Source: Aliikangiella marina
GTDB lineage: Bacteria; Pseudomonadota; Gammaproteobacteria; Enterobacterales; Kangiellaceae
Reading direction: 5' to 3'
Length of the DNA: 64,000 nt
NCBI RefSeq assembly: GCF_007004765.1
Contig: NZ_VIKR01000004.1
Span: forward strand, 1 to 64,000
A program made the translations under genes and the position numbers. The notes beneath the pieces are model-generated. The model did not search any database. It saw only the letters and a program-made list of their open reading frames with translations, and was not told the DNA's origin. Below are positions 27,888-38,900 of this stretch, piece by piece. The number at the start of each line of letters is the position of its first letter. The first letter of the stretch is position 1.

Positions 27888-28061
27888 ATTAAGGCAACCC
27901 TGAGTGTTTAAAAACTGTGATTATAACCCATTGATTTTTAAACCTTTAGAAAATATTTAGAAAATCATTTGAAGGAATTTAAGCAATTCAGCGCCTGTTT
28001 TAGCAAGCTATCGACCAATTCATTCAGCTGGTTCAGCGCTAAAGCTCAAAAGGAGACGCAA

Positions 28062-29711
28062 ATGCTTATATTCAGACAGCCACTTTACCGAAGATTAACG
28101 CTTATTGCAGTGGTTGGGGTGATTCTTTGTCTATCAATAAAACTGATTACCGCAAAAACCACATTCGCGGCTAAAGGTTTCACCTCAGTGAGTAACTTGC
28201 AATCTGCCGTTAGATTGAAGTCAACTGAGATCGCAAAAAGTGTACCTAGAGTGATCATTAAAAATGTCACCCTAGTATCTGCTCACCTGGCGAAACCACT
28301 TGCTCACCAATGGGTCAAACTGGAAAACGGTAGAATTTCTCAAATTTCAGATACGCCCATTCATGATAAAGATAGTCTTGTTGTTGATGGCAGTGGACAA
28401 TATTTAACGCCAGGACTGATGGATTCCCATGTTCACATCGGTGGAGCTCCTGGACTGGGATACGGTGACTATGGGCTCGCTAAAAAATACCCCGAACTGG
28501 TTAAAGAGTTTTCCGTTCAACAGCCCAGGAGTTTTCTTTACTGGGGGGTAACAGAAATTCTCGAACCAATTGGTGGTGGTGAAGGCCAAGCATTTTTTGA
28601 AAGCCAACCATTACATCCGGATGTGATGCATTGCGGTGCCGCGCCTATCAACGGCGGCTATCCAATGCTTTTTATGCCAAAAGACAAACAGCTTGAAAAC
28701 TTCCCAACTTTTATTCATCAAGCCCGAAATGACCAAGATCAACGCTATCAAGATCGCATCCATCAACACAAGCACACTAGCGTCAGTAGACCTTATGACC
28801 CTTATCTGCATACGCCCGAAAAAATTGTCGAAAAAATCGCCAGTCAAGGCGCAAGCTGTATAAAACTGTTTATCGAAGACGGATTTGGCGGCGCCAGTCA
28901 CTGGCCCAATATTTCCAAAGAAAACATTCTACGAATAAAAAAAGCGGCAGATCAATATGGGTTAAAAGTACTGGCTCACGCCAATGCGATTGATATGCAA
29001 CAAATCGCTGTAGAAACCCAAGTCGATATTATCGCTCATGGTTTATGGAATTGGCTTGGCTATGCCAGCCATGAGGATGTTCACCCTGAGATCGCTAAGC
29101 ACCTCGACATGCTAATCGAAAAGAAGATTGCCATGCAGCCCACAATGCGAGTAATTCCCGGATTAAAAGAAATGTTCCAGGAAGAAACAATAAATAACCC
29201 CGAATTTAATAAAGTGACTCCACAATCTCTATTGGACTGGTATCAAACGGACGAGGCTCAATGGTTTCCCGACGAAGTTCGACATGAAAATGGTCAGTCA
29301 AAAAGTAATCAGTCGATGATTCAAGATTTCGCTTGGATAGAGCAACGGGGCAAACGCGTGATTAACTACTTGGCACAGAAAGACTTTCCTTTTTTATTAG
29401 GCAGTGACTATCCGTCAAGCCCAACCTATGCTAATCAACCCGGGTACACCACTTACCAGGAAATATTAGCCATGGAGAGTGCGGGAGTATCACTTAAACA
29501 AATCTTTGCTGCTGCAACCATTAACAATGCAAAAGCATTTAACATTGATCACGCATATGGGACCGTGGAAGTCGGCAAAAAAGCGAACCTTTTACTACTG
29601 GAAAGAAATCCTTGGGAAACCTCAGAGGCTTACAACAGTATTAAAAAAGTCATTTTACATGGGCGAGTTATTGACCGGGAATTACTTGCTGCTGATAGTC
29701 GATCCCACTAA
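28062..29711 (+). CDS. Secreted or membrane-anchored amidohydrolase
   Basis: From the ATG at 28062, with AAGGAG seven bases upstream, the protein has 549 residues. An N-terminal hydrophobic segment (LTLIAVVGVILCLSIKLITA) is a signal peptide or anchor. The metal-dependent hydrolase fold is shown by DSHVHIGG (first metal His pair), IKLFIEDG with a possible bridging Lys, LAHANAID, IIAHGLWN and the late LGSDYPSSPTY with the catalytic Asp. The C-terminal FNIDHAYGTVEVGKKANLLLLERNP is typical of the imidazolonepropionase-like amidohydrolases. Substrate unknown, perhaps peptides or cyclic amides. It is divergent from the CadC-like regulator, and a hairpin follows. Confidence 0.9.
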   Translation: MLIFRQPLYRRLTLIAVVGVILCLSIKLITAKTTFAAKGFTSVSNLQSAVRLKSTEIAKSVPRVIIKNVTLVSAHLAKPLAHQWVKLENGRISQISDTPIHDKDSLVVDGSGQYLTPGLMDSHVHIGGAPGLGYGDYGLAKKYPELVKEFSVQQPRSFLYWGVTEILEPIGGGEGQAFFESQPLHPDVMHCGAAPINGGYPMLFMPKDKQLENFPTFIHQARNDQDQRYQDRIHQHKHTSVSRPYDPYLHTPEKIVEKIASQGASCIKLFIEDGFGGASHWPNISKENILRIKKAADQYGLKVLAHANAIDMQQIAVETQVDIIAHGLWNWLGYASHEDVHPEIAKHLDMLIEKKIAMQPTMRVIPGLKEMFQEETINNPEFNKVTPQSLLDWYQTDEAQWFPDEVRHENGQSKSNQSMIQDFAWIEQRGKRVINYLAQKDFPFLLGSDYPSSPTYANQPGYTTYQEILAMESAGVSLKQIFAAATINNAKAFNIDHAYGTVEVGKKANLLLLERNPWETSEAYNSIKKVILHGRVIDRELLAADSRSH

Positions 29712-29744
29712 CAAATGCTATCGGGAATAGATAAAGAATTGAAA

Positions 29745-29768
29745 AGCCAGCAAAGTTAATTGCTGGCT
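29745..29768. terminator. Bidirectional terminator between convergent genes
   Basis: AGCCAGCAA (29745-29753) pairs perfectly with TTGCTGGCT (29760-29768) around a six-base loop. On the minus strand it is followed by TTTT, and it lies 24 bases past the stop of the M14 gene; the amidohydrolase stop is 34 bases away on the other side. Confidence 0.8.
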
Positions 29769-29791
29769 CAAAGTTAAGAAATCGGGAACAT

Positions 29792-32539
29792 TTAATCCGC
29801 ACAAATTTTTAGGTTATCAATGCCAGCTTCGACCAAATCCCCCGGACCTGCGCCATCTGCCGCGCGCACTCTCAGTTGAATAGTGTCATTAGCTGACGCA
29901 TTAAAGGTTTGCTGAGTCCATGCTGCATTAGAAGTTTCATCGCCAATAGAGACCAACGATTGATAACTGCCGCCATTAATAGAAACCTCTAAATTAAATC
30001 CATCATTCGGATCATCGCCGGCATCTCGTTGACCATGAAAATAGAAAATGGACCCTGTAGAGTTCGCAGATACATTGTAAACTGGAGAAGTCGCAATACA
30101 CTCGCCTCCATCGACATCATCACTGCCTGCACCACCACTATTCGGTTGTGTAAATAACGCAGCTGCACCACTCTGAGCTCCTGAAAGTTGCGTTAAAACA
30201 CCACCATTATTCACCTGATCAGGTGAACCCGTAGTGAAAGTACCTGTTGAACAGGAACCACTCGTTGTCCATCCGCCTAACCCAGATTCAAAACTCTCCT
30301 CCACTTCACAAGTGGACGGTGTCGTTTCATAAATATTCACACAAGAGAACTGGCTAGTATTATTCAACGTCCCGCTGTCTTTATCGTTGGTTAATACCAA
30401 GAACATATTGCCTGTATAGCTTTGGCCAATTGGGATGCTATAAGATTGTGAAGCGCCATTACCACTATACTTCGGTGATAAATCAATTTTACCGGTACTA
30501 GTCCAGTTCTGCGTCCCCCAAAACTGGAAGTGCCGAGGCGCATCATTCAAAGTATCATTCTCATCAAATCCGATGGCATGAATTTCCCCCTGAGAGCTGG
30601 AAGCAAAATTAAAATCAATAACCGTATTAGGCGTAATGTTAAAAGCTTGAGTCGAGCGTACCCAGGTATTCCCAGTCAAAGTAACCGAGTCACCATTATC
30701 GCCGACTGCCGTATCATTCGTATTGTTCTGATTAGAATATGAAGTTAACGCCAATGAATTAAAGTTTACGCTTCCTACAGGACAACTTGATGGTGGTGGA
30801 GGCTCGTCACTGATCACTAAAAATACCGCAGAAACTGCGCCCCAAGTCCCGCTGGCATCTTGTGCTCGAACAAACACCGTATATCGTCCATTGGTCAATT
30901 GAGACGTATCGATTGACCCAGTGAGTGTTTCTGTTTTCTGGTTGAAACTACCATCTCCTGCATTCAATCCATTTGCGATCGCACCCGCCTGCCACGGGGG
31001 AATATCAATGTAATATTCAGCAGCTACAATATTTTGGGTAGCTTCTGTACCATTTTGATTATTAAAGCCTAAATCGGAACTACTGGCAGATAAATTCACT
31101 AGGGTCCCTGCAGGAACTCCACTTGAGGATGCCGCGCCGCTTAGTGTTAATCCCGTTATATCCGGCCCACCGGGTGTAATGTAGGGTGTACGGACTACTT
31201 TTGCGGCATAAATTAAAGCGGGTAAATTATCGGGTAAGATTGAATTTTGATAAACACTGCAACTTTGGAAAAAAGAAGTGCCCAGTTCAAAAGTATAGGC
31301 TGCAACGCCTAACTCTCCATAACTCACATTATCACTGGTTCCATCGGTCGGATACAAACCAACTGACTGTTGCGGAAAGTAGTCATTATAAAACGCAAAC
31401 TTACGGCCTAGTGTTGCCAGTGCACTACCATTAGGTGCAGGGTTATTAGTATTCCCCCATGGCCACAAAACAAGTTCACTAAAACTATGAATATCAATAT
31501 GTATACCGCTGGTATCAAGGGGCGCTGCATCGTTAACATTAGGTCCACGACGATCAGGGAAAATGCTCCTAACGTAGCTCTCAATCGCTTGCGTTTCTGG
31601 TTCTGATCCGGCGGATGGTCCTCGATAAGTACTATTACACTGGTTACCACTCGAGCCCGAGCCACCGGTACTATTCCAGCTAAAGCTAAAGTTTCTATTA
31701 AGGTCTGCGCCGCGGCTATTTGAAGTCGGGCTACAGTAATTTTGGTTGGTATTTTTACGCCATGAAATTCCGGTTTCTGCTTGTTTGCGACCATCGGGAT
31801 TTGTTTGCAACATCAAATGAACTTCGTGATGATCGAGAATCCAAGTAGCGTCTGCATTAGTTTGATAACCATCGAACAACCACTTTGCGAAAGCTAAGTT
31901 GAGCGGCGCAGTCGTGTACTCTCTTGCATGGATCGCACTATTTATAAATAGAATTGGCTTGGGACCTGTGTTTGCTTTATTGGTTAGTTTTAGTACTTTT
32001 ATATCAAAGCCACCAAGACCTTGGTTCTTTCGCCAGGAATTGCCGACATCGACAAATTCAGCGATATTAGGATTACTCGCAACCATCGCATCAGCTTCAG
32101 CCAAAGTTTCTTCGACCGTTTCATAGCAAGCATAACCGGGAATAGTCAGCGGCTCGATCAATGCTCCTGGTGAACCAGCATCTCGTTCGATTCTCTCACG
32201 AATGCTTTGCAAGCGGATATTCCGTTGATGAATAAAATCAGGGGCGGGTTTGATTTTAAATCCAAAATTTTTGAGCTGTTCAATTTCCTCGTCGCTCAAC
32301 TCAAGGATCAAATAACCTTGTTCATGATTAGCTTCATGTATCTGTGAGTGAAAAGTTATTGCCGCTTTCCTAGCGGTATTTTTATCGGGATAATAAGCCC
32401 GATAAATATTGGTTGTCTCTTGTTCTATTTGTATTTCTCGTAAGATATCGCTTTTGGGGTCGCTATGGGCTAACACTGGCTTACTACTAAAAATACCAAC
32501 CACAACAACTGAAGCAATTATTATTGTTAATCGATTCAT
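29792..32539 (-). CDS. Secreted zinc carboxypeptidase (M14) with C-terminal accessory domains
   Basis: 915 residues with a signal peptide ending at about 24 (PVLA/HS). Residues about 30-130 are a propeptide-like region. The M14 domain (about 135-455) has zinc ligands H204 and E207 in HAREY, zinc His351 in HIDIHS, DLNRNF for substrate binding (279-284) and catalytic Glu418 in YTFELG. After it come an Ig-like domain (about 465-580) and two beta-sandwich domains ending in ESFESGLGGW and GIDNLKIC, likely carbohydrate- or protein-binding modules removed or used on secretion. It is much longer than pancreatic-type enzymes (about 310 residues). It is probably a nutrient-scavenging exoenzyme, divergent from the S8 protease gene. 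Confidence 0.92.
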   Translation of the reverse strand: MNRLTIIIASVVVVGIFSSKPVLAHSDPKSDILREIQIEQETTNIYRAYYPDKNTARKAAITFHSQIHEANHEQGYLILELSDEEIEQLKNFGFKIKPAPDFIHQRNIRLQSIRERIERDAGSPGALIEPLTIPGYACYETVEETLAEADAMVASNPNIAEFVDVGNSWRKNQGLGGFDIKVLKLTNKANTGPKPILFINSAIHAREYTTAPLNLAFAKWLFDGYQTNADATWILDHHEVHLMLQTNPDGRKQAETGISWRKNTNQNYCSPTSNSRGADLNRNFSFSWNSTGGSGSSGNQCNSTYRGPSAGSEPETQAIESYVRSIFPDRRGPNVNDAAPLDTSGIHIDIHSFSELVLWPWGNTNNPAPNGSALATLGRKFAFYNDYFPQQSVGLYPTDGTSDNVSYGELGVAAYTFELGTSFFQSCSVYQNSILPDNLPALIYAAKVVRTPYITPGGPDITGLTLSGAASSSGVPAGTLVNLSASSSDLGFNNQNGTEATQNIVAAEYYIDIPPWQAGAIANGLNAGDGSFNQKTETLTGSIDTSQLTNGRYTVFVRAQDASGTWGAVSAVFLVISDEPPPPSSCPVGSVNFNSLALTSYSNQNNTNDTAVGDNGDSVTLTGNTWVRSTQAFNITPNTVIDFNFASSSQGEIHAIGFDENDTLNDAPRHFQFWGTQNWTSTGKIDLSPKYSGNGASQSYSIPIGQSYTGNMFLVLTNDKDSGTLNNTSQFSCVNIYETTPSTCEVEESFESGLGGWTTSGSCSTGTFTTGSPDQVNNGGVLTQLSGAQSGAAALFTQPNSGGAGSDDVDGGECIATSPVYNVSANSTGSIFYFHGQRDAGDDPNDGFNLEVSINGGSYQSLVSIGDETSNAAWTQQTFNASANDTIQLRVRAADGAGPGDLVEAGIDNLKICAD

Positions 32540-33238
32540 GTTTGTTTCTCGCCATTAAGTAAAAAATAAATTAATAGTAAAAACTGACGAGGGTTTTAGT
32601 TGATTACTCGTACAAACAAATAACTAACAATTAATTATTGTTTGGTTTTTGCTAACGCCATACCTTTGCACTATTTCCATCCACACAACTAACAGAAAAA
32701 ATCACAGCCATTCTACTAAACAGTTAACTCTCTAACACCAATTGTTCCATCAACGACAACTCAAGTTTTCTATTGTAAAAACATTTACCTCGCGTAGTAA
32801 TCAGCAAACCTCTTCAGCCAGGCTCGTTGATTACTCTTGATAATTCGATAACCAAAATCATTGAACCCGTAAAAATTATTACTGATCAGATTGAGATACT
32901 GTCATGCAATTAAAATAAATCTCAAGAAAATAAAATTTATTTTTTAAAACGGATTAAAAAATAGCAATATATCTCAACTGATAACCTTTATCGCAAATAG
33001 TGAACCGAATTGAGGCATTCAAAACGCAGCTTTTAACAAAACACCAATCTCTAAAACCACTTCATAATGCGCCTTTAACAACAACGATTTGAAACTCTTA
33101 ATCAAACTTATTCATCAAGTAATTGGTAGTCTTATTCTTGCAATCTCATTGCGACACTGAGTATCGATAAGCGAAATTTATGATCCTAAGTGTCAAATAG
33201 GACCTTCTATAAAAACAAACCAAGAATGGAGAAAAACG
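32540..33238. other. Long divergent intergenic region between two protease genes
   Basis: About 700 AT-rich bases separate the divergent M14 and S8 protease genes. No coding sequence with a ribosome binding site is visible. The length leaves room for two promoters and shared regulation, but I find no strong palindrome. Confidence 0.4.
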
Positions 33239-35068
33239 TTGAAAAAGATAATAACTAATCCACTTTTTAAAAAGTCCGTTGTAGCAACATTATTGTGTGG
33301 CGCATTCTCTGTGAATGCTGCTGACAACCGCTATATTATTCAGTTGAAATCTGACTCGGATGGTAAAGATATCCCCTATTCAATCATGAGTGAATCACAA
33401 CGTGAACTTAAAGCAAGAACGAATGCACTTAAAATTGAAAACTTTGGCGGTATTGTAAAACGCTCGCTAGTTCGCAGTAATTCGGTCGCAGCAGAACTCT
33501 CTACCGAACAGCTCGTCGCATTAAAAAGGAGTGGTATTGCTGCATTAATCGAAGAGGACCCTCGACGTTATTTAATCGAACCAGTCGAAACCAATGCAAT
33601 TACAATCTATGCTGAAGACATACCATACGGAATTAATATGGTACAGGCACTCGACGTAAGTGATGCGAACTCCGGCAATCGAAAAGTTTGTATTACTGAT
33701 ACAGGTTACGATGGCAATCACGAAGATTTACGGGCCTATACTGGAAGTAATATCAATGGTGACGATAATAATGGCGCGGGGAGCGATACAGGCGACTGGT
33801 TTGAGGATGGACATGGACACGGAACACATGTTGCAGGAACTATCTCAGCGCACGGCAACAATGGTGTCGGAGTCGTCGGTGTTAACCGAAGCAATCAAAT
33901 TGGCCTTCACATTGTCAAAGTCTTCAACAATTCGGGCCGATGGGGTTACGGTTCAGATCTAATTGCGGCCATCAATCAGTGTGTGGATGCAGGCGCTAAT
34001 ATTATCAGCATGAGTTTGGGTGGTGGAGCTTCTAGCAATGCTGAACGAAATGCGTTTGAAGATGCCTTCGATGCTGGTGTCTTGAGTATCGCAGCAGCCG
34101 GCAATGATGGTAGTTCAAGCGGTAATGATGCATTTTCTTATCCAGCATCCTACGATGTCGTAATGTCAGTTGCGGCAATCAACAGCAGTAAAAACGTTGC
34201 ATCATGGTCTCAAAAGAACAGCCAAGTTGAAATTGCTGCGCCAGGCGTAGCGGTTGAATCCACACTTCCAAACAACGCTTATGATGCTTGGTCGGGTACC
34301 TCAATGGCCACTCCCCACGTAGCTGGCGTGGCAGCGCTTGTCTGGAGTAATTTTACCGAATGTAGTGCAACAGAAATTCGCAATGCAATGAACAGTACTG
34401 CGGAAGATCTCGGCGCATCGGGCCGTGATGAGTCCTATGGATTTGGCTTGATTCAAGCAAGTGATATGTATGACCAACTTGCATCCGTCGGTTGCGGCGG
34501 GAATATTCCGCCCAACTCTGCCTTTACCGAAAGCTGTACAGAGTTGAGTTGCGACTTTGATGCCTCTACCAGCAATGACAGCGACGGTGTCGTTGTTTCA
34601 TATGAGTGGGATTTTGGCGATGGTAACATGAGTTCTGGTGAGACCACTTCGCACGTTTATGGCGATGAAGGTAGTTATACGGTGACTCTGACTGTGACTG
34701 ACGACCAGGGTGATTCCGATAGCGAGTCAAAGGTTGTCAATGTTTCGCTCGACGGTGGTGGTACCGGTGGTAGCTTTGAAGAGAATGGTCTCTCAGCTTG
34801 GTGGTGGGGATGGAATCGCAGCACTATTGAAATACCATCAGGAATGTCTTCATTGACCATTTCTACAAACGGCGGTTTTGGCAGTGCAGACTTATATCTA
34901 AGACACGATTCAGCTCCCTCAACTTCAAATTACGATTGTCGCTCAAACAATAGTGGTAATAGTGAAATTTGTACGATTAGCAGCCCTCAGCCAGGCACTT
35001 GGCACATAGGCGTTAAAGCTGGCGGTTTCTATTTCACTGGATTAACCCTCACAGGCGAGTGGAACTAA
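33239..35068 (+). CDS. Secreted subtilisin-like serine protease (S8) with PKD and PPC domains
   Basis: The start is a TTG at 33239 with GGAG seven bases upstream (33228-33231). The protein has 609 residues: signal peptide to about 28 (VNAA), an I9-type propeptide (about 30-115) and the S8 domain (about 125-415). The catalytic triad is Asp154 (ITDTGYDG), His194 (HGHGTHVAG) and Ser355 (SGTSMATPHVAG), with oxyanion Asn289 in AAGND. A PKD domain follows (about 430-500, FGDGNMSSGETTSHVY) and a bacterial pre-peptidase C-terminal domain (about 515-609, ending LTGEWN). The last domain is usually processed during type II secretion. A strong terminator follows at 35207. Confidence 0.95.
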   Translation: MKKIITNPLFKKSVVATLLCGAFSVNAADNRYIIQLKSDSDGKDIPYSIMSESQRELKARTNALKIENFGGIVKRSLVRSNSVAAELSTEQLVALKRSGIAALIEEDPRRYLIEPVETNAITIYAEDIPYGINMVQALDVSDANSGNRKVCITDTGYDGNHEDLRAYTGSNINGDDNNGAGSDTGDWFEDGHGHGTHVAGTISAHGNNGVGVVGVNRSNQIGLHIVKVFNNSGRWGYGSDLIAAINQCVDAGANIISMSLGGGASSNAERNAFEDAFDAGVLSIAAAGNDGSSSGNDAFSYPASYDVVMSVAAINSSKNVASWSQKNSQVEIAAPGVAVESTLPNNAYDAWSGTSMATPHVAGVAALVWSNFTECSATEIRNAMNSTAEDLGASGRDESYGFGLIQASDMYDQLASVGCGGNIPPNSAFTESCTELSCDFDASTSNDSDGVVVSYEWDFGDGNMSSGETTSHVYGDEGSYTVTLTVTDDQGDSDSESKVVNVSLDGGGTGGSFEENGLSAWWWGWNRSTIEIPSGMSSLTISTNGGFGSADLYLRHDSAPSTSNYDCRSNNSGNSEICTISSPQPGTWHIGVKAGGFYFTGLTLTGEWN

Positions 35069-35542
35069 TAAAAATGTAACCAAGACCTGAGGGAACTAAT
35101 CGAAGTTGCTTAAAGGAGCCTTTATATGAAGCTATCCCCTTCATAACTAAGCGTCTCTTTTCGCCACCGACTCTATTGGATAAATAGTCTAAAAGTTACC
35201 TCCGTTAGCCTCTCGAAACTTGAGAGGCTTTTTTCGTTATTAAAGCCGATATTAAAGTAAGGTTTTTCGTCGCAATCATAGCGCTAACTCGAACGTCGAA
35301 AAACTTAAACCCGACCAAGCTATCGACAAATCTAGCCTTCAATAGTTAGCATAATTTACCGTTAGTATTTTGCCTGACGATACGTCGCTTTTATATCAGT
35401 TACGTCTAAATTACCCGCATTACCCCAACCTCGCGATTTTAAAGAAGAAATCCAATCCCAACCTATTCGCATTTTCTGAGATTGACTACTAGACTTACAA
35501 AATCAGCTTATATCTCGCTTTTCAACTAGGTCGGAGAAGAAA
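35069..35542. other. Intergenic region with terminator
   Basis: About 470 bases between the S8 protease and the signalling cluster. It contains the terminator at 35207 and presumably the promoter of the cluster, whose first ribosome binding site (GGAG, about 35531) is close to 35543. Nothing else is seen. Confidence 0.5.
35207..35234 (+). terminator. Intrinsic terminator after the S8 protease
   Basis: AGCCTCTC (35207-35214) pairs with GAGAGGCT (35222-35229) around a seven-base loop, followed by a T-run to 35234. It lies about 140 bases past the stop codon. Confidence 0.88.
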
Positions 35543-35944
35543 ATGTTGAAATCAATCATAGCCATTGGCTTGACCTCAGCGCTTTTGGTCCCAGCATCCG
35601 TGATTGCCTCGGAGCCCGCATACGAAGCAAAAATGAAGCTTAACTTTCAAAAAGATCCATCATGTCTCCTCCAAGGGTACAAAGATAAGTCGAAACCAGT
35701 GAAAGGACGTAGCAGTCTAGTCCATGATGAGAACACCATTTCGTGGACCACTAGTTGTCTCATTCAACTGCCGAAGACCGTTAAATATTGCACCTTAACC
35801 AGCCAAATGGTCACCAACCCAGAAGTGCTGGTCTCATGGAACAGCGTCTATCAGAAAGAGGTTTTACAAGCCAAAATTGTCTCTGATGCGGACATCAACC
35901 CGGGTTTTGGTACTTTAACTGTGACCTATGTATGTTTTGAATAG
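35543..35944 (+). CDS. Small secreted Cys-containing protein, first gene of signalling cluster
   Basis: 133 residues with a signal peptide (ALLVPASVIA/SEP, cleavage near 22). The mature part has four Cys (in SCLLQ, SCLIQ, YCTL and VCFE), so two disulfides are possible in the periplasm. The predicted strands suggest a small beta protein. I do not recognise a family. The CheA-like kinase gene begins about 40 bases later in the same direction. A role as periplasmic ligand or partner of that kinase's sensor domain is inferred from position only. A GGAG-like ribosome binding site precedes the ATG. Confidence 0.7.
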   Translation: MLKSIIAIGLTSALLVPASVIASEPAYEAKMKLNFQKDPSCLLQGYKDKSKPVKGRSSLVHDENTISWTTSCLIQLPKTVKYCTLTSQMVTNPEVLVSWNSVYQKEVLQAKIVSDADINPGFGTLTVTYVCFE

Positions 35945-35984
35945 AGCGAGTTTATCGCGTTAAGTCTTTTAATTGAGTCCGATT

Positions 35985-38900
35985 ATGAAGTTTCTACAGC
36001 TTAATTTTTCTCAAAAAATTTGGTTAGGCTTTGGCATTATCGTGTTGCTACTGTCGCTATCAAGCATCCTCTCACTATACAACTTAAGTGATATCAATAA
36101 TTCAACGACTCAAGTCAATGAAAATGCTGTTCCGGTTTTAAAGCAAAGTAACCAAGCGCAAATCAATTTACTCAAACAAGCAAAAATAAGCTCTTCAGGT
36201 TATACCGCCGATACTTTGATCGAAATTGATACTTTCAGCCGAGAATTTGAAGGCGTGGCAGTAGAATTTCAAAAGCAATTCGAGGCGCTAACTGAAACGG
36301 TAAAACTCGATGAGTCGATGAGCGAATACGTAACAGAAGCAGAAAAACATTACAAAACTTATAACGATTCCGTTAAAAGTATGTTTGCGGCAAAGAAGGA
36401 GTTATTACGCGCGAAAGATCTTGCAAACAAAGAGGTTCAAAACGTTAGCAACATGGTCGACGATGCCGGCGCTTTATTGCTCGATGTCGTTTGGACAGAG
36501 TATGGTGAAGACGATGAATCCCGAGAAATTATGGAGGGTATTCAAGGGCGATTAGACGGACTAATTATTGGAGTATACAACCTTGTCGATGAGATCAATC
36601 GCTCACAAGATATCGAATACTTACAAAATTCTAAATCAGCGATTCAAGAAGCATTTAGTGGAATTCAAGTGAGAAATAACCACGCCGAAACCGTTCTGGC
36701 AGATTTGCGCGGTCGCGAAACATGGCAATCCTATTTAACGATGCTGACAGAAGCAAAGGTAAAAACAACCAGTGACAACAGCATTTCCGATATCAAACTT
36801 CGCCAAGTTGAGCAAAGTATTTTAGCTAGAGAATTACTCGCCACGTCTGATGCTGCTATCGCTAAAGTCGTCAGCGAATTTGACCAATTACTGGGCGAAG
36901 CTGACGCATTATTCAACGAGAAACAAAATGGCGTGCTCGAGACCGTTGATTTAGGTAGTAAAAGTGCGATTATTGCTTGGATTATTCTTTTATTGATGGC
37001 CTCGCAAAACTTCAATTCCATGCGTAAATCAATTAAGAAGAAAATGGCCGATTTAGCCAAACTAAATTCAACCGGTGAAGTTTTGGCGTCATTGCTTAAT
37101 AAAGATAAAGCGCTAGAAGAAGTGCTAGCTGCCATGCATGAGCAAACCGGTGTAGCGCGTGGTTCAGTCTATCTAATGAATGAAGAAGAACAACTCGAAG
37201 TTAAAGCCTTCTATCCGCCTAAAGCTGTTAAAGATGACACCAAAGCGGCCCGATTTGCGCTTGGCGAGGGAATCTTGGGTAAAGCCGCGGAGAGTAAAGA
37301 AATTCTTTACGTTCCCAATACCAGTAAAGATAGCAACTTTGTTAGTGATAGCAACATGCCAGCCAAAGCACTTTTATGTGTACCTTTGGTCGATAAAGAC
37401 GTTTTGATCGGCGTGATGAATTTTTCTGGTGATGTTAAAGAAGTTAACTTTGAAGACAGTGACTACGAGTTTGCTTCTTCGATTGCGCGCTTACTCGTTA
37501 CTACGATTAAAAATATCCGAATGCGCGAAACAATCGAAGAACAAAATCGAACGCTTGAAGAAAAAGTAAAAGCTAGAACCGCAGAACTTCATCAGAAAAA
37601 CAAAGATATTGCAGTTATGATGGCTAATTTGCACCAAGGTTTATTTACGATTATTGAAGGCGGCATTGTCCATCCTGAATACTCAAAATACCTTGAAGAA
37701 ATCCTTAGTACTAGTCAGATTGCCAATCGCAATTTCATGGATTTGCTCTTTGCCGATACAAACCTTGGCTCCGATCAGACCAATCAAATTGCCACTGCAG
37801 TTGATTCATTGCTTGGCATGGATGAGATGATGTTCGACTTTAATTCTCATCTTCTCGTTAACGAAGTCGTTATGAATCGAAAGGATGGTAAGCAAGTTAT
37901 TTTAGAAATTGACTGGGTACCTATTGTTAATCAAAACACGGATGAAATTGAGAAGATTCTCGTTACCGTTAGAGACGTTACAGAGCTTAGAGCCCTACAA
38001 TTAGAGGCTGAGGCTCAAAAACGAGAATTAGAAATTATCGGCCAGATCCTCGCCGTTTCGCCTGATAAATTCTCCGACTTCATTTCCAGCTCGCTTAAGT
38101 TCGTTGATGAATGCCGAGAACTCATTAATAAAACAACAACTAAAGATCTCGATGTAGTTGCACTACTTTTCCGCAACATGCACACCGTTAAAGGCAACGC
38201 GAGAACTTACGACTTTAAGTATATCACCGATTCTGTTCATGAAGCCGAACACACCTATGATGAACTAAGAAAAGACGATGATAAAACCTGGGACCAGAGC
38301 GCGTTACTCGAAGAACTTGCTCTCGCTGAATCCGATATTAGAGTATATCAAAAAACCGCAGAAGATAAGCTATCGGGTTTATTCGCTAACGCCTCTGGGA
38401 CCTCTTCATTAGTCGGTGAAAATATTCAGAAATTAATCAATGAAGTGACATCCTTGGATACAAATACACTCAGTCACTCGGTAAAAACATGGATCCAAGA
38501 TGCTTACCAGGTGTTTACAGGATCTCAAGCAGAATCAGTCAAAGATGTCCTTTCGCCAGTCATCGAATCGGTCAATTCTCTTGCCGCAGAACTGGGGAAA
38601 GAGCAGCCCGAGGTTAAAATTAATGACGCTGGCGCATTAATCAAGCGCGATGCTCACAGTCTTCTCAATAATGTTTTTATGCATGTATTTAGAAATGCAA
38701 TGGACCACGGTATTGAAACACCCGAGAGTCGAACTGAAAAAGGCAAGCCGCCACAGGGTTTGATCAACTTTGACACTCACTTAGCTGACGCTCAAATCGT
38801 GTTTGAAATTAAAGATGATGGTAAGGGCTTAGCGCTGGAAAAAATTTATCAAAGTGCAATCGACAAAGGTATTTTTACTGCGGACCAAGCAAGACCTCCA

